DNA of 64,000 bases. Source: Novosphingobium chloroacetimidivorans. GTDB taxonomy: Bacteria > Pseudomonadota > Alphaproteobacteria > Sphingomonadales > Sphingomonadaceae. The translations under genes and the position numbers were made by a program. The notes under the pieces are model-generated. The model saw only the letters and a list, made by a program, of their open reading frames with translations, made no database searches and had not been told where the DNA came from. Of the stretch, positions 10,229 to 18,947 are shown in pieces (the stretch's first letter is position 1; every line of letters starts with the position of its first letter). The stretch covers positions 186,001-250,000 of the forward strand of contig NZ_JACHLR010000001.1 in the NCBI RefSeq assembly GCF_014204535.1, in the 5' to 3' direction.

Positions 10229-10675
10229 ATGCGCGATCACCGTCTCACCGGCTACGCGCAAGACATGCGCAGACGCCAGACCGAGCCGGAACTGCGCATG
10301 TGGCTCCAGCTTCGCGCCGAACGTTTTCGCGGTATAAAGTTCCGCCGGCAGAAAGTGATCGGCACTTACATCGCCGATTTCGCCGCGAACGATCCGGCGC
10401 TAGTGGTGGAGATCGATGGGGACACACACGACGCCGACGATGCGCGCGATGCCGCGAGGACGAGTTTCTTGAACGAACGGGGCTACCGCGTGGTCCGGTT
10501 CACCAACCTGGATGTCATGACGAACATGGATGGTGTCTTGATCCAACTGTCGAACGTAATCGACGAGATGGCGCGTTCCCCTCTCCCAACCCTCTCCCCT
10601 GAAGGGGAGAGGGCTTCGGCATGCTCCCTCTCCCCTTCAGGGGAGAGGGTTGGGGCGAGGGGGATGCGCGCATGA
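10229..10675 (+). CDS. DUF559 / Vsr-like endonuclease-domain protein
   Basis: 148 residues from the ATG at 10229, which is preceded directly by copy A of the repeat (GGGAGAGGGGA could act as its ribosome site). The core (residues 1-116) is the DUF559 fold, a PD-(D/E)XK-type nuclease relative: RFRGIKFRRQ, then D50 in YIADF, and E61-I-D63-G in VVEIDGDTH, then RGYRVVRF. The last 32 residues (SPLPTLSPEGERA...) are translated from repeat copies B and C and are probably not functional. The stop overlaps the trpA ATG (ATGA). The gene interrupts the trpB-trpA pair. Its substrate and function are unknown for the family. Expression may matter for trpA translation, because reading through to the overlap could couple the two. 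Confidence 0.85.
   Translation: MRDHRLTGYAQDMRRRQTEPELRMWLQLRAERFRGIKFRRQKVIGTYIADFAANDPALVVEIDGDTHDADDARDAARTSFLNERGYRVVRFTNLDVMTNMDGVLIQLSNVIDEMARSPLPTLSPEGERASACSLSPSGERVGARGMRA
10578..10613. repeat. 36-bp repeat, copy B (right inverted arm)
   Basis: Exact reverse complement of 10192-10227. It overlaps the 3' part of the DUF559 frame, which reads through it as low-complexity Ser/Pro/Glu/Arg residues. Confidence 0.95.
10626..10663. repeat. repeat copy C, direct orientation with copy A
   Basis: Same hairpin core as copy A (CCCTCTCCCC...GGGGAGAGGGTTGGG) with a diverged end (GCGAGGGGG). It sits nine bases before the trpA start and may provide the purine-rich ribosome-binding sequence for trpA. 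Confidence 0.92.
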
Positions 10676-11457
10676 CCCGCTTCGCCGCTGCCTTCGCCAA
10701 GGGCCCTGCCCTCGTCTGCTTCATCACCGGGGGCGATGGCGACACCGCCGCCAACCTCGACGCACTGGTCGCCGGTGGGGCGGACGTGATCGAATTGGGC
10801 ATGCCGTTCACCGATCCCATGGCGGACGGGCCGGCGATCCAGCAGGCCAACATCCGCAGCCTCGCGGCGGGCACGCGCACGGCCGATATCTTTCGCCTGG
10901 CCACCGAGTTCCGCGCGCGCCATCCGCACGTTCCCCTCGTGCTGATGGGCTACTCCAACCCGATGACGATCCGCGGCCCCGAGTGGTTCGCGGCGGAGTG
11001 CGGCAAGGCCGGCGTCGATGGCGTGATCTGCGTCGACATCCCGCCCGAGGAGGACGCCGATCTGGGGCCTGCGCTGCGCGACCAGGGCGTGTCGCTGATC
11101 CGGCTGGCAACCCCGACCACCGACACCGCACGCCTGCCGGCCGTGCTCGATGGCTCCTCGGGCTTCCTCTACTACGTCTCCGTCGCCGGGATCACCGGCA
11201 CGCAGGCGGCAGCGCAGGCCTCGATCGACGAGGCGGTCGCCCGCATCAAGGCGGCGAGCAGCATCCCGGTGGCAGTGGGCTTCGGCGTGCGCACGCCCGA
11301 GCAGGCGCGCCAGATCGCGCGCGTGGCCGATGGCGTGGTCGTCGGCTCGGCGCTGGTCGATCTCGTCAAGCAGCACGGTCCCGATGCGCCGGAGGTGATC
11401 CGCCGCTACACCGCATCGCTTGCCGAAGCCGTCCACAAGGCTCGCGAGATCGCCTGA
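10672..11457 (+). CDS. trpA: tryptophan synthase alpha chain
   Basis: 261 residues from the ATG at 10672. The frame is open further upstream only because it passes through repeat copy C. It cleaves indole-3-glycerol phosphate and channels indole to TrpB. The catalytic glutamate and aspartate are in IELGMPFTDPMADGPAIQ, and the phosphate loops are VGFGVRTPEQ and VVGSAL. Its ATG overlaps the stop of the DUF559 gene by four bases. folC follows after 7 bp. In many sphingomonads accD lies between trpA and folC, but it is absent here. Confidence 0.97.
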   Translation: MTRFAAAFAKGPALVCFITGGDGDTAANLDALVAGGADVIELGMPFTDPMADGPAIQQANIRSLAAGTRTADIFRLATEFRARHPHVPLVLMGYSNPMTIRGPEWFAAECGKAGVDGVICVDIPPEEDADLGPALRDQGVSLIRLATPTTDTARLPAVLDGSSGFLYYVSVAGITGTQAAAQASIDEAVARIKAASSIPVAVGFGVRTPEQARQIARVADGVVVGSALVDLVKQHGPDAPEVIRRYTASLAEAVHKAREIA

Positions 11458-11464
11458 GCGCTGC

Positions 11465-12760
11465 GTGCGGGACTTCGCCTCTTCCGATTCGCCTGAGGTG
11501 CAGGAGCAACTGGATCGCCTTGCCGCGCTGTCGTTGCCCCAAGGGCGCTTCGGGCTGGAGACGATCACCACCCTGCTCGACCGGCTGGACGATCCGCAGA
11601 CGCGCATCCCGCCTGCCTTCCATGTTGCCGGCACCAACGGCAAGGGATCGACCTGCGCCTACCTGCGCGCGATGCTGGAAGCCGAGGGACTGCGCGTCCA
11701 CACCGCGACCAAGCCCCACCTAGTGCGCTACAACGAACGCATTCGGCTCGGTGGTGAGCTGATCTCCGACGAATTGCTGGCGCAACTGCTGTGCGAGGTG
11801 CTCGACACGGCCGAAGACCTGGGGCCGAGCTTCTTCGAGGTCACCACCGCAGCCATGTTCCTCGCCTTCGCGCGCGAGCCGGCGGATGCCTGCGTGATCG
11901 AGACGGGCCTGGGCGGGCGCTTCGATGCCACCAACGTCCTGCCGCATCCCGCCGCAGTGGGCATCGCGACGCTGGGCATCGACCACGAGGCGTTCCTGCT
12001 GCGTCCCGAGGAAGGCACGCCCCACCACCCGCTGGCGCGCATCGCATTCGAAAAGGCGGGCATCATCCGACCTGGCTCGCCCACATGCACGCTTGCCTAT
12101 CCCGAAGGTCCGACGCTGGAGATCGAGCGCGCGGCGCTCGCCGCCGGTGCCCCGCTCCACATGCGCGGGCAGGACTGGGACATTACGTTCGTCGACGTCA
12201 TCGAGTACAGCGATCGGCACGGTGCCCTCACCCTCCCCGCACCGCGTCTAGAGGGTGCGCACCAGGCGGACAACGCCGCGCTCGCCGTCGCCATGTTGCG
12301 CCATCAGGATCGCGTGAGGGTTTCGCCCGAGGCGATGGCGCGCGGGATCGATGCAGCGGAGTGGCCGGCGCGACTGCAGCTCCTGGCAAGAGGCCCTCTC
12401 ACCGCGCAAGGTCCTGTGCGCGAGGTCTGGCTGGACGGCGGACACAACGTGGATGCCGGCCTTGCCATCGGCCGACACTTCGCCGGCCACCGCCTGCACC
12501 TGATCGTCGGCATGCTCGCCAACAAGAACCCGGAGGCGATTGTGGCGCCCCTCACGCCCTGGCTGGCAAGCATCCAGGCGGTCGCGGTGCCGGGCCAGGA
12601 TTGCCACCCTGCCCCAGCCTTCGCGCCCGGCGCACGGGACGCAGCGAGCGTAGGCGAGGCCCTGGCAGCGCTACCGGACGACGGTTTGCCGGCGCTGATC
12701 GCCGGCTCGCTTTACCTCGCAGGCGACGTGCTGCGCGCGAACGAACAGGCACCCGGCTGA
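11465..12760 (+). CDS. folC: bifunctional folylpolyglutamate / dihydrofolate synthase
   Basis: 431 residues from a GTG at 11465, preferred over an ATG at 11420 because that one lies inside trpA and the N-terminus MRDFASSD... is family-like. It adds glutamate to dihydropteroate/folates with ATP. The P-loop is GTNGKGST, the second ATP/Mg motif is HPLARIAFEKAGIIRPG, and the C-terminal Mur-ligase domain starts near WLDGGHN. It is tightly spaced behind trpA and probably in the same transcript. Confidence 0.94.
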   Translation: MRDFASSDSPEVQEQLDRLAALSLPQGRFGLETITTLLDRLDDPQTRIPPAFHVAGTNGKGSTCAYLRAMLEAEGLRVHTATKPHLVRYNERIRLGGELISDELLAQLLCEVLDTAEDLGPSFFEVTTAAMFLAFAREPADACVIETGLGGRFDATNVLPHPAAVGIATLGIDHEAFLLRPEEGTPHHPLARIAFEKAGIIRPGSPTCTLAYPEGPTLEIERAALAAGAPLHMRGQDWDITFVDVIEYSDRHGALTLPAPRLEGAHQADNAALAVAMLRHQDRVRVSPEAMARGIDAAEWPARLQLLARGPLTAQGPVREVWLDGGHNVDAGLAIGRHFAGHRLHLIVGMLANKNPEAIVAPLTPWLASIQAVAVPGQDCHPAPAFAPGARDAASVGEALAALPDDGLPALIAGSLYLAGDVLRANEQAPG

Positions 12761-12787
12761 GAACCTTTCCTAGCGCCTGAGGCGTGC

Positions 12788-14149
12788 TCAACTGCGCGCA
12801 TCGCCCTCGCCGACTTCACCAGCCGTGCCCATCGCCGCGTCCACCAGGCCGGTGCGCATCATCCACCAGAACAGGACGATGCCCGGAACCGCCACGATCG
12901 TGGTGAGCAGGTAGAAGTTCACGTAGCCGAACGCCTCGATCAGCGATCCTGCGGTGGTCCCGGTCAGAAAGCGTCCAACGATGCTCGCTCCCGCCGAGAT
13001 CAAGGCATACTGCGAGGCGGTGAACCGCAAGTCGCACAGCGCCGAGAAGTACGCGACGACGACGACGCCGCCATAGCCGCTGGCCACGTTCTCGAACCCG
13101 ATCGCACCGGCCATTCCGAGGTTGGAGTGCCCGGCAGCAGCCAAGGCCGCGAAGCTCAGGTTCGATACCGCCATGAGGACCAGCGCGATCAGGACCGACC
13201 GCTTCAAGCCCAGCTTGGTATAGGCGATGCCACCGATGAAAACGCCGATCAGATAGGCCCAGAATCCGAGCCCGACATCGTAGATAGCTATCTCGTCATT
13301 GCTGAAGCCGAGATCATCGAACAACAGGCGGAAGGTCAGGTTCGCCAGGGTGTCGCCGATCTTGTGGACCAGAATGAAGGCCAGCACCAACATCGCACCG
13401 GACCGGTTGAAGAATTCCACGAACGGTCCGACGATCGACGCCCATACTTCTCGTAAGCCCCGTCGCTCCAGCACGACTTCGCGGCGTTTCGGCTCGCCGA
13501 GCAGGAGCGCGGTGGCTATCGCCGGCATGGCGAAGGTGGCGCAGGCCATGTAGGCCGTGCTCCAGCCGTGGCGATCCGCCAGCACCAGCGCGAGCGCGCC
13601 TGCCCCTGCCGAGCCGACGCGCCAGCCATACTGGCTCATCCCCGAACCGGTTCCGAGCTGATAGGGCTTCAGCGTCTCAATCCGATAGGCGTCGATCACG
13701 ATGTCGAAGCTGGCGCCCGCAGCGCCCACGAGAACGGCGGCGAGTACGACCCCCGCCAGGTCCGATGCGGGATCGGCAAGCGCGAGGTTGATCGTCGCCG
13801 CAATTACCAGCAGCCCCGTCACGAGCATCCAGGACACGCGCTGCCCGAGACCGCCGATCACCGGCAGGCGAACCCCGTCGATGATCCAGGCCCAGAGGAA
13901 TTTAAGATTGTACACGAGGAACGCCAGCGTGAAGGCCGTTATGGTGGACTTCTGGATATTGTCTTGCGCCAGGCGCGTTGTCAGCGTCGCGCCGATCATC
14001 GCGAAGGGGAAACCTGAGGAAACGCCGAGCGCGAAGGCCGCTAGCGACTCCTTCTCGAAGTAGGGCGCAATCGAGCCTCGCTTTCGTGCCGGTATAGCGG
14101 TCTCCACTTCAATCGCATCGGCCACGCCGCTCGCCCCTCGCCAAAGCAC
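12788..14149 (-). CDS. AmpG-type MFS permease (muropeptide transporter family)
   Basis: 453 residues from a GTG at 14149 (a second in-frame GTG eight codons later, giving VADAIEVE..., is equally possible). About 12 hydrophobic segments are visible. The helix-1/2 region LGVSSGFPFAMIGATLTTRL and the motif YNLKFLWAWIIDGVRLP match the PAT/AmpG family, which imports anhydromuropeptides for cell-wall recycling. Substrate is inferred from family. The gene is convergent with folC and divergent from the pseudouridine synthase gene. Confidence 0.82.
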   Translation of the reverse strand: MLWRGASGVADAIEVETAIPARKRGSIAPYFEKESLAAFALGVSSGFPFAMIGATLTTRLAQDNIQKSTITAFTLAFLVYNLKFLWAWIIDGVRLPVIGGLGQRVSWMLVTGLLVIAATINLALADPASDLAGVVLAAVLVGAAGASFDIVIDAYRIETLKPYQLGTGSGMSQYGWRVGSAGAGALALVLADRHGWSTAYMACATFAMPAIATALLLGEPKRREVVLERRGLREVWASIVGPFVEFFNRSGAMLVLAFILVHKIGDTLANLTFRLLFDDLGFSNDEIAIYDVGLGFWAYLIGVFIGGIAYTKLGLKRSVLIALVLMAVSNLSFAALAAAGHSNLGMAGAIGFENVASGYGGVVVVAYFSALCDLRFTASQYALISAGASIVGRFLTGTTAGSLIEAFGYVNFYLLTTIVAVPGIVLFWWMMRTGLVDAAMGTAGEVGEGDARS

Positions 14150-14218
14150 GTATGAATAGCGGGCGGACAGCCGATGGGAAGGCTGGATGATCGCACGATC
14201 AACAGCTATGCGCGAGAC

Positions 14219-15154
14219 ATGTCCCTACCTCCCAGAAAGTCCGGTGGTCGTCCCGGCGACCGACGCGGCCCTCCTCGTGGCGAGGCACCCGCCTCGCGCG
14301 GGCCGTTCGCTCGCCCGCCCGCGCCCAAGTTCAAGCGGCCGTCGGCTGCCAACCCCAATGTCGCGCCCAAGCCATCCAACCCGCTGCGGCAGGACGGGCA
14401 GGAAGGCGAGCGCATCGCCAAGCTGCTCGCCCGCGCGGGTGTCGCCAGCCGGCGTGAGGTGGAGCGCATGATCGTCGAGGGCCGGGTGAAGATCGGCGAC
14501 GAAGTCGTCACCACGCCCGCGGTCCTGCTCAAGAACCTTCGCGGCGTCAGCGTCGACGGCAATCCGGTCAAGGCGGCCGAGCCGACACGGCTCTTCGCGT
14601 TCCACAAGCCCGCCGGACTGATCACGGCGGAGAGCGATCCGGCCGGGCGCCCGACGATCTACACCGCCTTGCGCAATGCGCTGCCGGCTGGGTCGGGACG
14701 GCTGATGCCGGTCGGTCGGCTCGACTTCAACACCGAGGGCCTGCTGCTGCTCACCAACGATGGCGAGTTCAAGCGCCTGCTGGAGCTGCCCGCGACGAAG
14801 ATCCCGCGCACCTATCGCGCGCGCGCCTTCGGCGTCGTCACCCAGGCGCAGCTGGAGGAACTGATCGAAGGCATCGAGATCGAAGGCATGCGCTATGGCC
14901 GCATCGACGCCAACATGGAGCGCAGCGCCGGGCGCAACCAGTGGATCCAGATGTCCATTACCGAAGGCAAGAACCGCGAGATCCGACGCGTGCTCGAACA
15001 CCTGGGACTGGAAGTCAGCCGGCTGATCCGCGTCGGCTACGGCCCGTTCGCGCTCGATGACCTGCCCAAGGGCGCGGCGGTCGAGATCCCGGCCAAGCAG
15101 GTCGAGAACTTCCGAAAGTCGCTCGGCGCTCGTCAGCCGGCTCAGGCCAGTTAG
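14219..15154 (+). CDS. RluB/RsuA-type rRNA pseudouridine synthase
   Basis: 311 residues from the ATG at 14219; an in-frame ATG at 14174 would add 15 residues that look non-conserved. The first 60 or so residues are a basic, Pro/Gly-rich disordered tail. Next comes an S4 RNA-binding domain (RIAKLLARAGVASRREVERM), then the RsuA/RluB catalytic domain with the active-site aspartate in GRLDFNTEGLLLLTND and the C-terminal motif EGKNREIRRVLEHLGL. It probably modifies 23S rRNA (RluB position), by resemblance. rsmD follows 11 bp downstream. Confidence 0.92.
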   Translation: MSLPPRKSGGRPGDRRGPPRGEAPASRGPFARPPAPKFKRPSAANPNVAPKPSNPLRQDGQEGERIAKLLARAGVASRREVERMIVEGRVKIGDEVVTTPAVLLKNLRGVSVDGNPVKAAEPTRLFAFHKPAGLITAESDPAGRPTIYTALRNALPAGSGRLMPVGRLDFNTEGLLLLTNDGEFKRLLELPATKIPRTYRARAFGVVTQAQLEELIEGIEIEGMRYGRIDANMERSAGRNQWIQMSITEGKNREIRRVLEHLGLEVSRLIRVGYGPFALDDLPKGAAVEIPAKQVENFRKSLGARQPAQAS

Positions 15155-15165
15155 GGCGGCACCTG

Positions 15166-15714
15166 ATGCGCATCATCGCCGGAGAATGGCGTGGCCGCCC
15201 GCTTGTCGCGCCCGAGGGTGAGGCCACGCGGCCGACATCGGATCGTACGCGCGAAACCCTGTTCTCGATGCTGACGAGTAGGCTGGGCTCGTTCGAGGAC
15301 CTTCGGGTCGCGGACCTGTTTGCCGGTTCGGGCGCGCTCGGGCTGGAAGCGCTGTCGCGCGGCGCGGCGCACTGCATGTTCGTCGAGCAGGACCCCGGAG
15401 CCATCCGCGCGCTGAGGCGCAACATCACGAACTTGCGGGCGCAGGAACAATGCGACGTGCGCGCGACTTCGGTCATGGCGATGGGCCCGCTGCGGCGCGA
15501 GCCTCTCGATCTTGTGCTGCTAGATCCGCCTTACGAAACCGGAGCAGGTCAGGTCGCAGTCGACAAACTGACGCGGCTCGGTTGGATCGCGCCGTCGGCG
15601 TGGATCAGCCTAGAGACGAGCCGCAAGGAGGACGTGAGCCTCAAGGGCTACGAGGTCGACGCGACGCGAGACGTTGGAAAGGCGCGCCTGCACTTGCTGC
15701 GGCCGGCCGCGTAG
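15166..15714 (+). CDS. rsmD: 16S rRNA (guanine966-N2)-methyltransferase
   Basis: 182 residues. The N-terminal MRIIAGEWRGRPL and TRPTSDRTRETLF are signature RsmD segments. The SAM site is ADLFAGSGALGLEALSRGA and the catalytic motif is DPPY. It is 11 bp downstream of the pseudouridine synthase gene, so the two rRNA-modification genes are probably one operon. The 3' end faces a hairpin at 15732-15766. Confidence 0.95.
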   Translation: MRIIAGEWRGRPLVAPEGEATRPTSDRTRETLFSMLTSRLGSFEDLRVADLFAGSGALGLEALSRGAAHCMFVEQDPGAIRALRRNITNLRAQEQCDVRATSVMAMGPLRREPLDLVLLDPPYETGAGQVAVDKLTRLGWIAPSAWISLETSRKEDVSLKGYEVDATRDVGKARLHLLRPAA

Positions 15715-15731
15715 GCTTGGTGCCGGCGGGA

Positions 15732-15766
15732 CCTCCTCCCCGCTCCCCGATAGAGCAGGGAGGAGG
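15732..15766. terminator. convergent-gene hairpin (REP-like or bidirectional terminator)
   Basis: A perfect 9-bp stem (CCTCCTCCC/GGGAGGAGG) with an inner GCTC/GAGC stem lies between the convergent rsmD and the 11-residue-repeat gene. There is no T tract, so it may be a REP relative of the CCCTCTCC family and not a classical terminator. Confidence 0.55.
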
Positions 15767-15785
15767 CATCTGTCCGTAAGGCCGA

Positions 15786-16514
15786 TTACTTGCCGCCGCG
15801 GTTGCGGCAGCCGTCGGTGACCGTTCGGCTGCAGACCGGATAGCTCTTGCTCATCGCATCGGCCGGCGGCGGCGTCAGAGCGCCCTTGTAAGGGCCGCCT
15901 TGATAGCCTTGGTCCGCGGGCATCGCCGGCTGCGCGGCCTGATTGGCGCTCTGCGGGTTCGGGACGCCGGCGGTCGGAATGCCCTGTCCCGGAGGGTTGG
16001 CCTGGCCCGCAGGCGTGCTCGGCGTCTGGCCGGCCATCTGCTCCTGGATCGACTTCCACGCAGTGGCGCGCTGCTCGGGCGTCATCTTGTAGATCTGCCC
16101 GCGCTGGTCGTTGGTCAGGGCCCAATAGCCTTCCTGTTGCTCGGGCGTCAGCGTCCAGTAGTAGGTCTGGTAGTCGACCGGCCAGGCCTGATAGTCGCTC
16201 TGGCGCTGCGCCGGCCAGGTGGCGTAAGTCGTCTTCTGCTGGACGGTCATGGCCTGCATGGTCTGCGGCTTGCCCTTCTGCGAGACGTCCGGGCTGCCCA
16301 CGGGTGCTGACTTGGTCTCGGTCGTCGTGACAGTTGTCGTGCCATCGGGGACCGGCGCGGGCGTCGTGGTGTCGGACATGGGCGCTGCCGGTTCGGGCGA
16401 GGTGCTGTCCGCGGGCGGCTGCACGCTCGTGGTGCTGGCATCCTGGGCGAACGATACGGATGGGGCTGCGGTCAGCGCGAGCGCGGCGGCGCCGGCCAGA
16501 AGGATCTTGCGCAT
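15786..16514 (-). CDS. secreted protein with seven tandem 11-residue repeats
   Basis: 242 residues with a strong AGGAGAG site and a signal peptide (RKILLAGAAALALTAAPSVSFAQ). A Thr/Pro/Ser-rich linker (residues 25-85) follows. Residues 86-162 are seven consecutive 11-residue units, for example YATWPAQRQSD, YWTLTPEQQEG, YWALTNDQRGQ, IYKMTPEQRAT. The consensus is aromatic-x-x-(W/L/M)-(T/P)-x-acidic-Q-x-x-x. The tail is Pro/Gly/Gln-rich and ends with two cysteines (YPVCSRTVTDGC) that could pair. I do not recognise a named family. Period 11 with regularly spaced aromatics suggests an amphipathic helix or a surface/wall-associated stalk. That is inference. Confidence 0.85.
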   Translation of the reverse strand: MRKILLAGAAALALTAAPSVSFAQDASTTSVQPPADSTSPEPAAPMSDTTTPAPVPDGTTTVTTTETKSAPVGSPDVSQKGKPQTMQAMTVQQKTTYATWPAQRQSDYQAWPVDYQTYYWTLTPEQQEGYWALTNDQRGQIYKMTPEQRATAWKSIQEQMAGQTPSTPAGQANPPGQGIPTAGVPNPQSANQAAQPAMPADQGYQGGPYKGALTPPPADAMSKSYPVCSRTVTDGCRNRGGK

Positions 16515-16627
16515 GGAACTCTCCTAACATCGGTTATGTCCCAAGCGACGCATGGCCACGCCGAATGTTCCCCACCCGCGTCGAAGCAGCCTTGCGCCGA
16601 GGCAGTCCGTTCCCTAGCTGTTCACGG

Positions 16628-18934
16628 GTGACCGGCCCTTCCACTCCTCTCGCCCAAGCTCCTCAGGACCCGCTGATAGACGGCCTCAATCCGCCGCAGC
16701 GCGAAGCGGTGCTGACCACGGAGGGACCGGTGCTGATGCTCGCAGGCGCCGGCACGGGGAAGACCGCCGCGCTGACGGCACGCCTGGCCCACCTCATCCG
16801 GGCGCGGCTCGCCTGGCCGTCCGAGATCCTGTGCGTCACCTTCACCAACAAGGCCGCGCGCGAGATGCGTGAGCGGGTCGGGCACCTGATCGGCCCGGCG
16901 GTGGAGGGCATGCCCTGGCTCGGCACCTTTCATTCGATCGCCGCCAAGATGCTGCGCCGCCACGCCGAGCTGGTGGGGCTGCAATCGAACTACACGATCA
17001 TCGATACCGACGATCAGCTGCGGCTTCTGAAGCAGCTGATCCAATCGGAAGGCGTGGACGAGAAGCGGTTTCCCGCACGGCAACTCGCCGGGTGCCTCGA
17101 TCGCTGGAAGAACCGCGGCCTCAACCCCGACCAGATCGATGCGGGCGAGAGCGAGGCATACGCCAACGGCAAGGGCCAGCACTTCTATCGCCTCTACCAG
17201 GACCGCCTCAAGGCGCTGAATGCCTGCGATTTCGGTGACTTGCTGTTGCACATGGTCAACATCCTGCGTGACCATCGCGAGGTGCTCGACCAGTATCGCC
17301 AGCGCTTCAAGTACGTCATGGTGGACGAGTATCAGGACACCAACCAGGTCCAGTACCTGTGGCTGCGCCTGATCGCGCAAGGGCGGCAGAACATCTGCGT
17401 GGTGGGTGACGACGACCAGTCGATCTACTCATGGCGCGGCGCCGAAGTGGCCAACATCCTGCGCTTCGAGAAGGATTTCGCCGGCGCCAAGGTGATCCGC
17501 CTGGAGCAGAACTATCGCTCCACACCGCAGATCCTGGCCGCTGCGTCTGGCCTCATCAACGAGAACAGCCAGCGCTTGGGCAAGACGCTGTGGACCGAGC
17601 GTCATCCCGGCGATCCGGTGCGCGTCATCGGCGTCTGGGACGGCCCCGAGGAAGCGCGCCGCGTGGGCGAGGAGATCGAGCGACTGGAGCGTGAGGGGCT
17701 CAGCCTTGCGCAAGTGGCGATCCTGGTGCGCGCGCAGTACCAGACCCGCGAGTTCGAAGACCGCTTCATCCAGATCGGCCTCAACTACCGCATCGTCGGT
17801 GGCTTTCGTTTCTACGAGCGCGCCGAGATCCGGGACGCGCTCGCCTATCTGCGGGTGATCGCCCAGCCGGCCGACGACCTGGCGTTCGAGCGTATCTACA
17901 ACGCTCCAAAGCGCGGGCTCGGTGCCAAGGCACTGGAGAAGCTGCATGTGCTGGCGCGCCGACGCGGGATCCCGCTCGCGGCAGCGGCGCTCGAGATCGC
18001 CGACAGCGACGAACTGCCCGCGCGCGCGCGCAACACCTTCGTGGCGCTGATGCGCGATTTCGGCCGCTGGCGGGACATGGCGGGCAGCGACAACCCCGCC
18101 GACTTGCTGCGTACCGTCATGGACGAAAGCGGCTACACCGACGCGCTCCAGGCCGAGAAGACCGCCGAGGCCGCCGGACGGCTGGAGAACCTGGCCGAAC
18201 TCGCCCGCGCGATGGAGGAGTACGACACGCTCGGCGACTTCCTCGAGCACGTCAGCCTCGTCATGGACAATGAGGCCGCCGACGAGAACGAGAAGGTCAC
18301 CATCATGACCATGCACGGCGCCAAGGGGCTGGAGTTCGACCACGTGTTCCTCCCCGGCTGGGAAGAGGGCGTGTTCCCGTCGCAGCGCTCGCTCGACGAA
18401 GGTGGGCTGGCCAGCCTGGAGGAAGAACGCCGCCTCGCCTATGTCGCGATCACCCGCGCGCGGCGGCGCTGCACGATCCTGCATGCGGCCAACCGGCGGA
18501 TCTATGGCCAGTGGTCGAGCTCGATCCCCTCCCGCTTCATCGGCGAGCTTCCGGCCGAGCACGTGTCGCAGGAAACCACCATGAGCGGCGGCGCTTCGCT
18601 GTGGCGGGCGCAGTGGTCGGAGCATTCCGATCCCTTCGCGCACGTGGCGCAGACGCAGCCCTCGCGCACGGCGACGCGCGGTCCCGGCTGGCAGCGTGCA
18701 GCGCAGCAGCAGTTCGAGACGACGCCGCGCCGCGTGGCCGAAAGTACCCGCTCGGCCGCCAGCTTCGCCGCCAAGCCGCGGACCGACCTGACGATCGGCG
18801 CGCGCGTGTTCCATGACAAGTTCGGCTATGGCACCATCGCGGCACAGGAAGGCAACAAGCTGGAGATCGACTTCGAGCAAGCCGGCCGCAAGCGCGTGAT
18901 CGACAGCTTCGTCAAACCGGCGGAGAGTGTTTGA
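16628..18934 (+). CDS. uvrD: UvrD/PcrA-type superfamily 1 DNA helicase
   Basis: 768 residues from a GTG at 16628. The frame extends further upstream, and an ATG at 16565 is an alternative, but conserved sequence begins just before GLNPPQREAVL. The SF1A motifs occur in order: Q-motif/Walker A (LMLAGAGTGKTAAL), Ia (VTFTNKAAREM), Walker B DEYQDTN, III GDDDQSIYSWRGAE, IV LEQNYRST, V MHGAKGLEFDHVFLPGWEEG, VI VAITRARRR. The C-terminal extension ends in the tudor-like segment GARVFHDKFGYGTIAAQEGNKLEIDFE, seen in UvrD/PcrA and absent from Rep. It acts in excision repair and replication-fork clearance. Confidence 0.94.
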   Translation: MTGPSTPLAQAPQDPLIDGLNPPQREAVLTTEGPVLMLAGAGTGKTAALTARLAHLIRARLAWPSEILCVTFTNKAAREMRERVGHLIGPAVEGMPWLGTFHSIAAKMLRRHAELVGLQSNYTIIDTDDQLRLLKQLIQSEGVDEKRFPARQLAGCLDRWKNRGLNPDQIDAGESEAYANGKGQHFYRLYQDRLKALNACDFGDLLLHMVNILRDHREVLDQYRQRFKYVMVDEYQDTNQVQYLWLRLIAQGRQNICVVGDDDQSIYSWRGAEVANILRFEKDFAGAKVIRLEQNYRSTPQILAAASGLINENSQRLGKTLWTERHPGDPVRVIGVWDGPEEARRVGEEIERLEREGLSLAQVAILVRAQYQTREFEDRFIQIGLNYRIVGGFRFYERAEIRDALAYLRVIAQPADDLAFERIYNAPKRGLGAKALEKLHVLARRRGIPLAAAALEIADSDELPARARNTFVALMRDFGRWRDMAGSDNPADLLRTVMDESGYTDALQAEKTAEAAGRLENLAELARAMEEYDTLGDFLEHVSLVMDNEAADENEKVTIMTMHGAKGLEFDHVFLPGWEEGVFPSQRSLDEGGLASLEEERRLAYVAITRARRRCTILHAANRRIYGQWSSSIPSRFIGELPAEHVSQETTMSGGASLWRAQWSEHSDPFAHVAQTQPSRTATRGPGWQRAAQQQFETTPRRVAESTRSAASFAAKPRTDLTIGARVFHDKFGYGTIAAQEGNKLEIDFEQAGRKRVIDSFVKPAESV

Positions 18935-18947
18935 GAGCATTTGATGC

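Noticed and set aside
10192..10663. CRISPR array suggested by repeated 36-base units
   Set aside because: Copies are inverted and palindromic with no regular spacers and no cas gene; they flank one nuclease gene.
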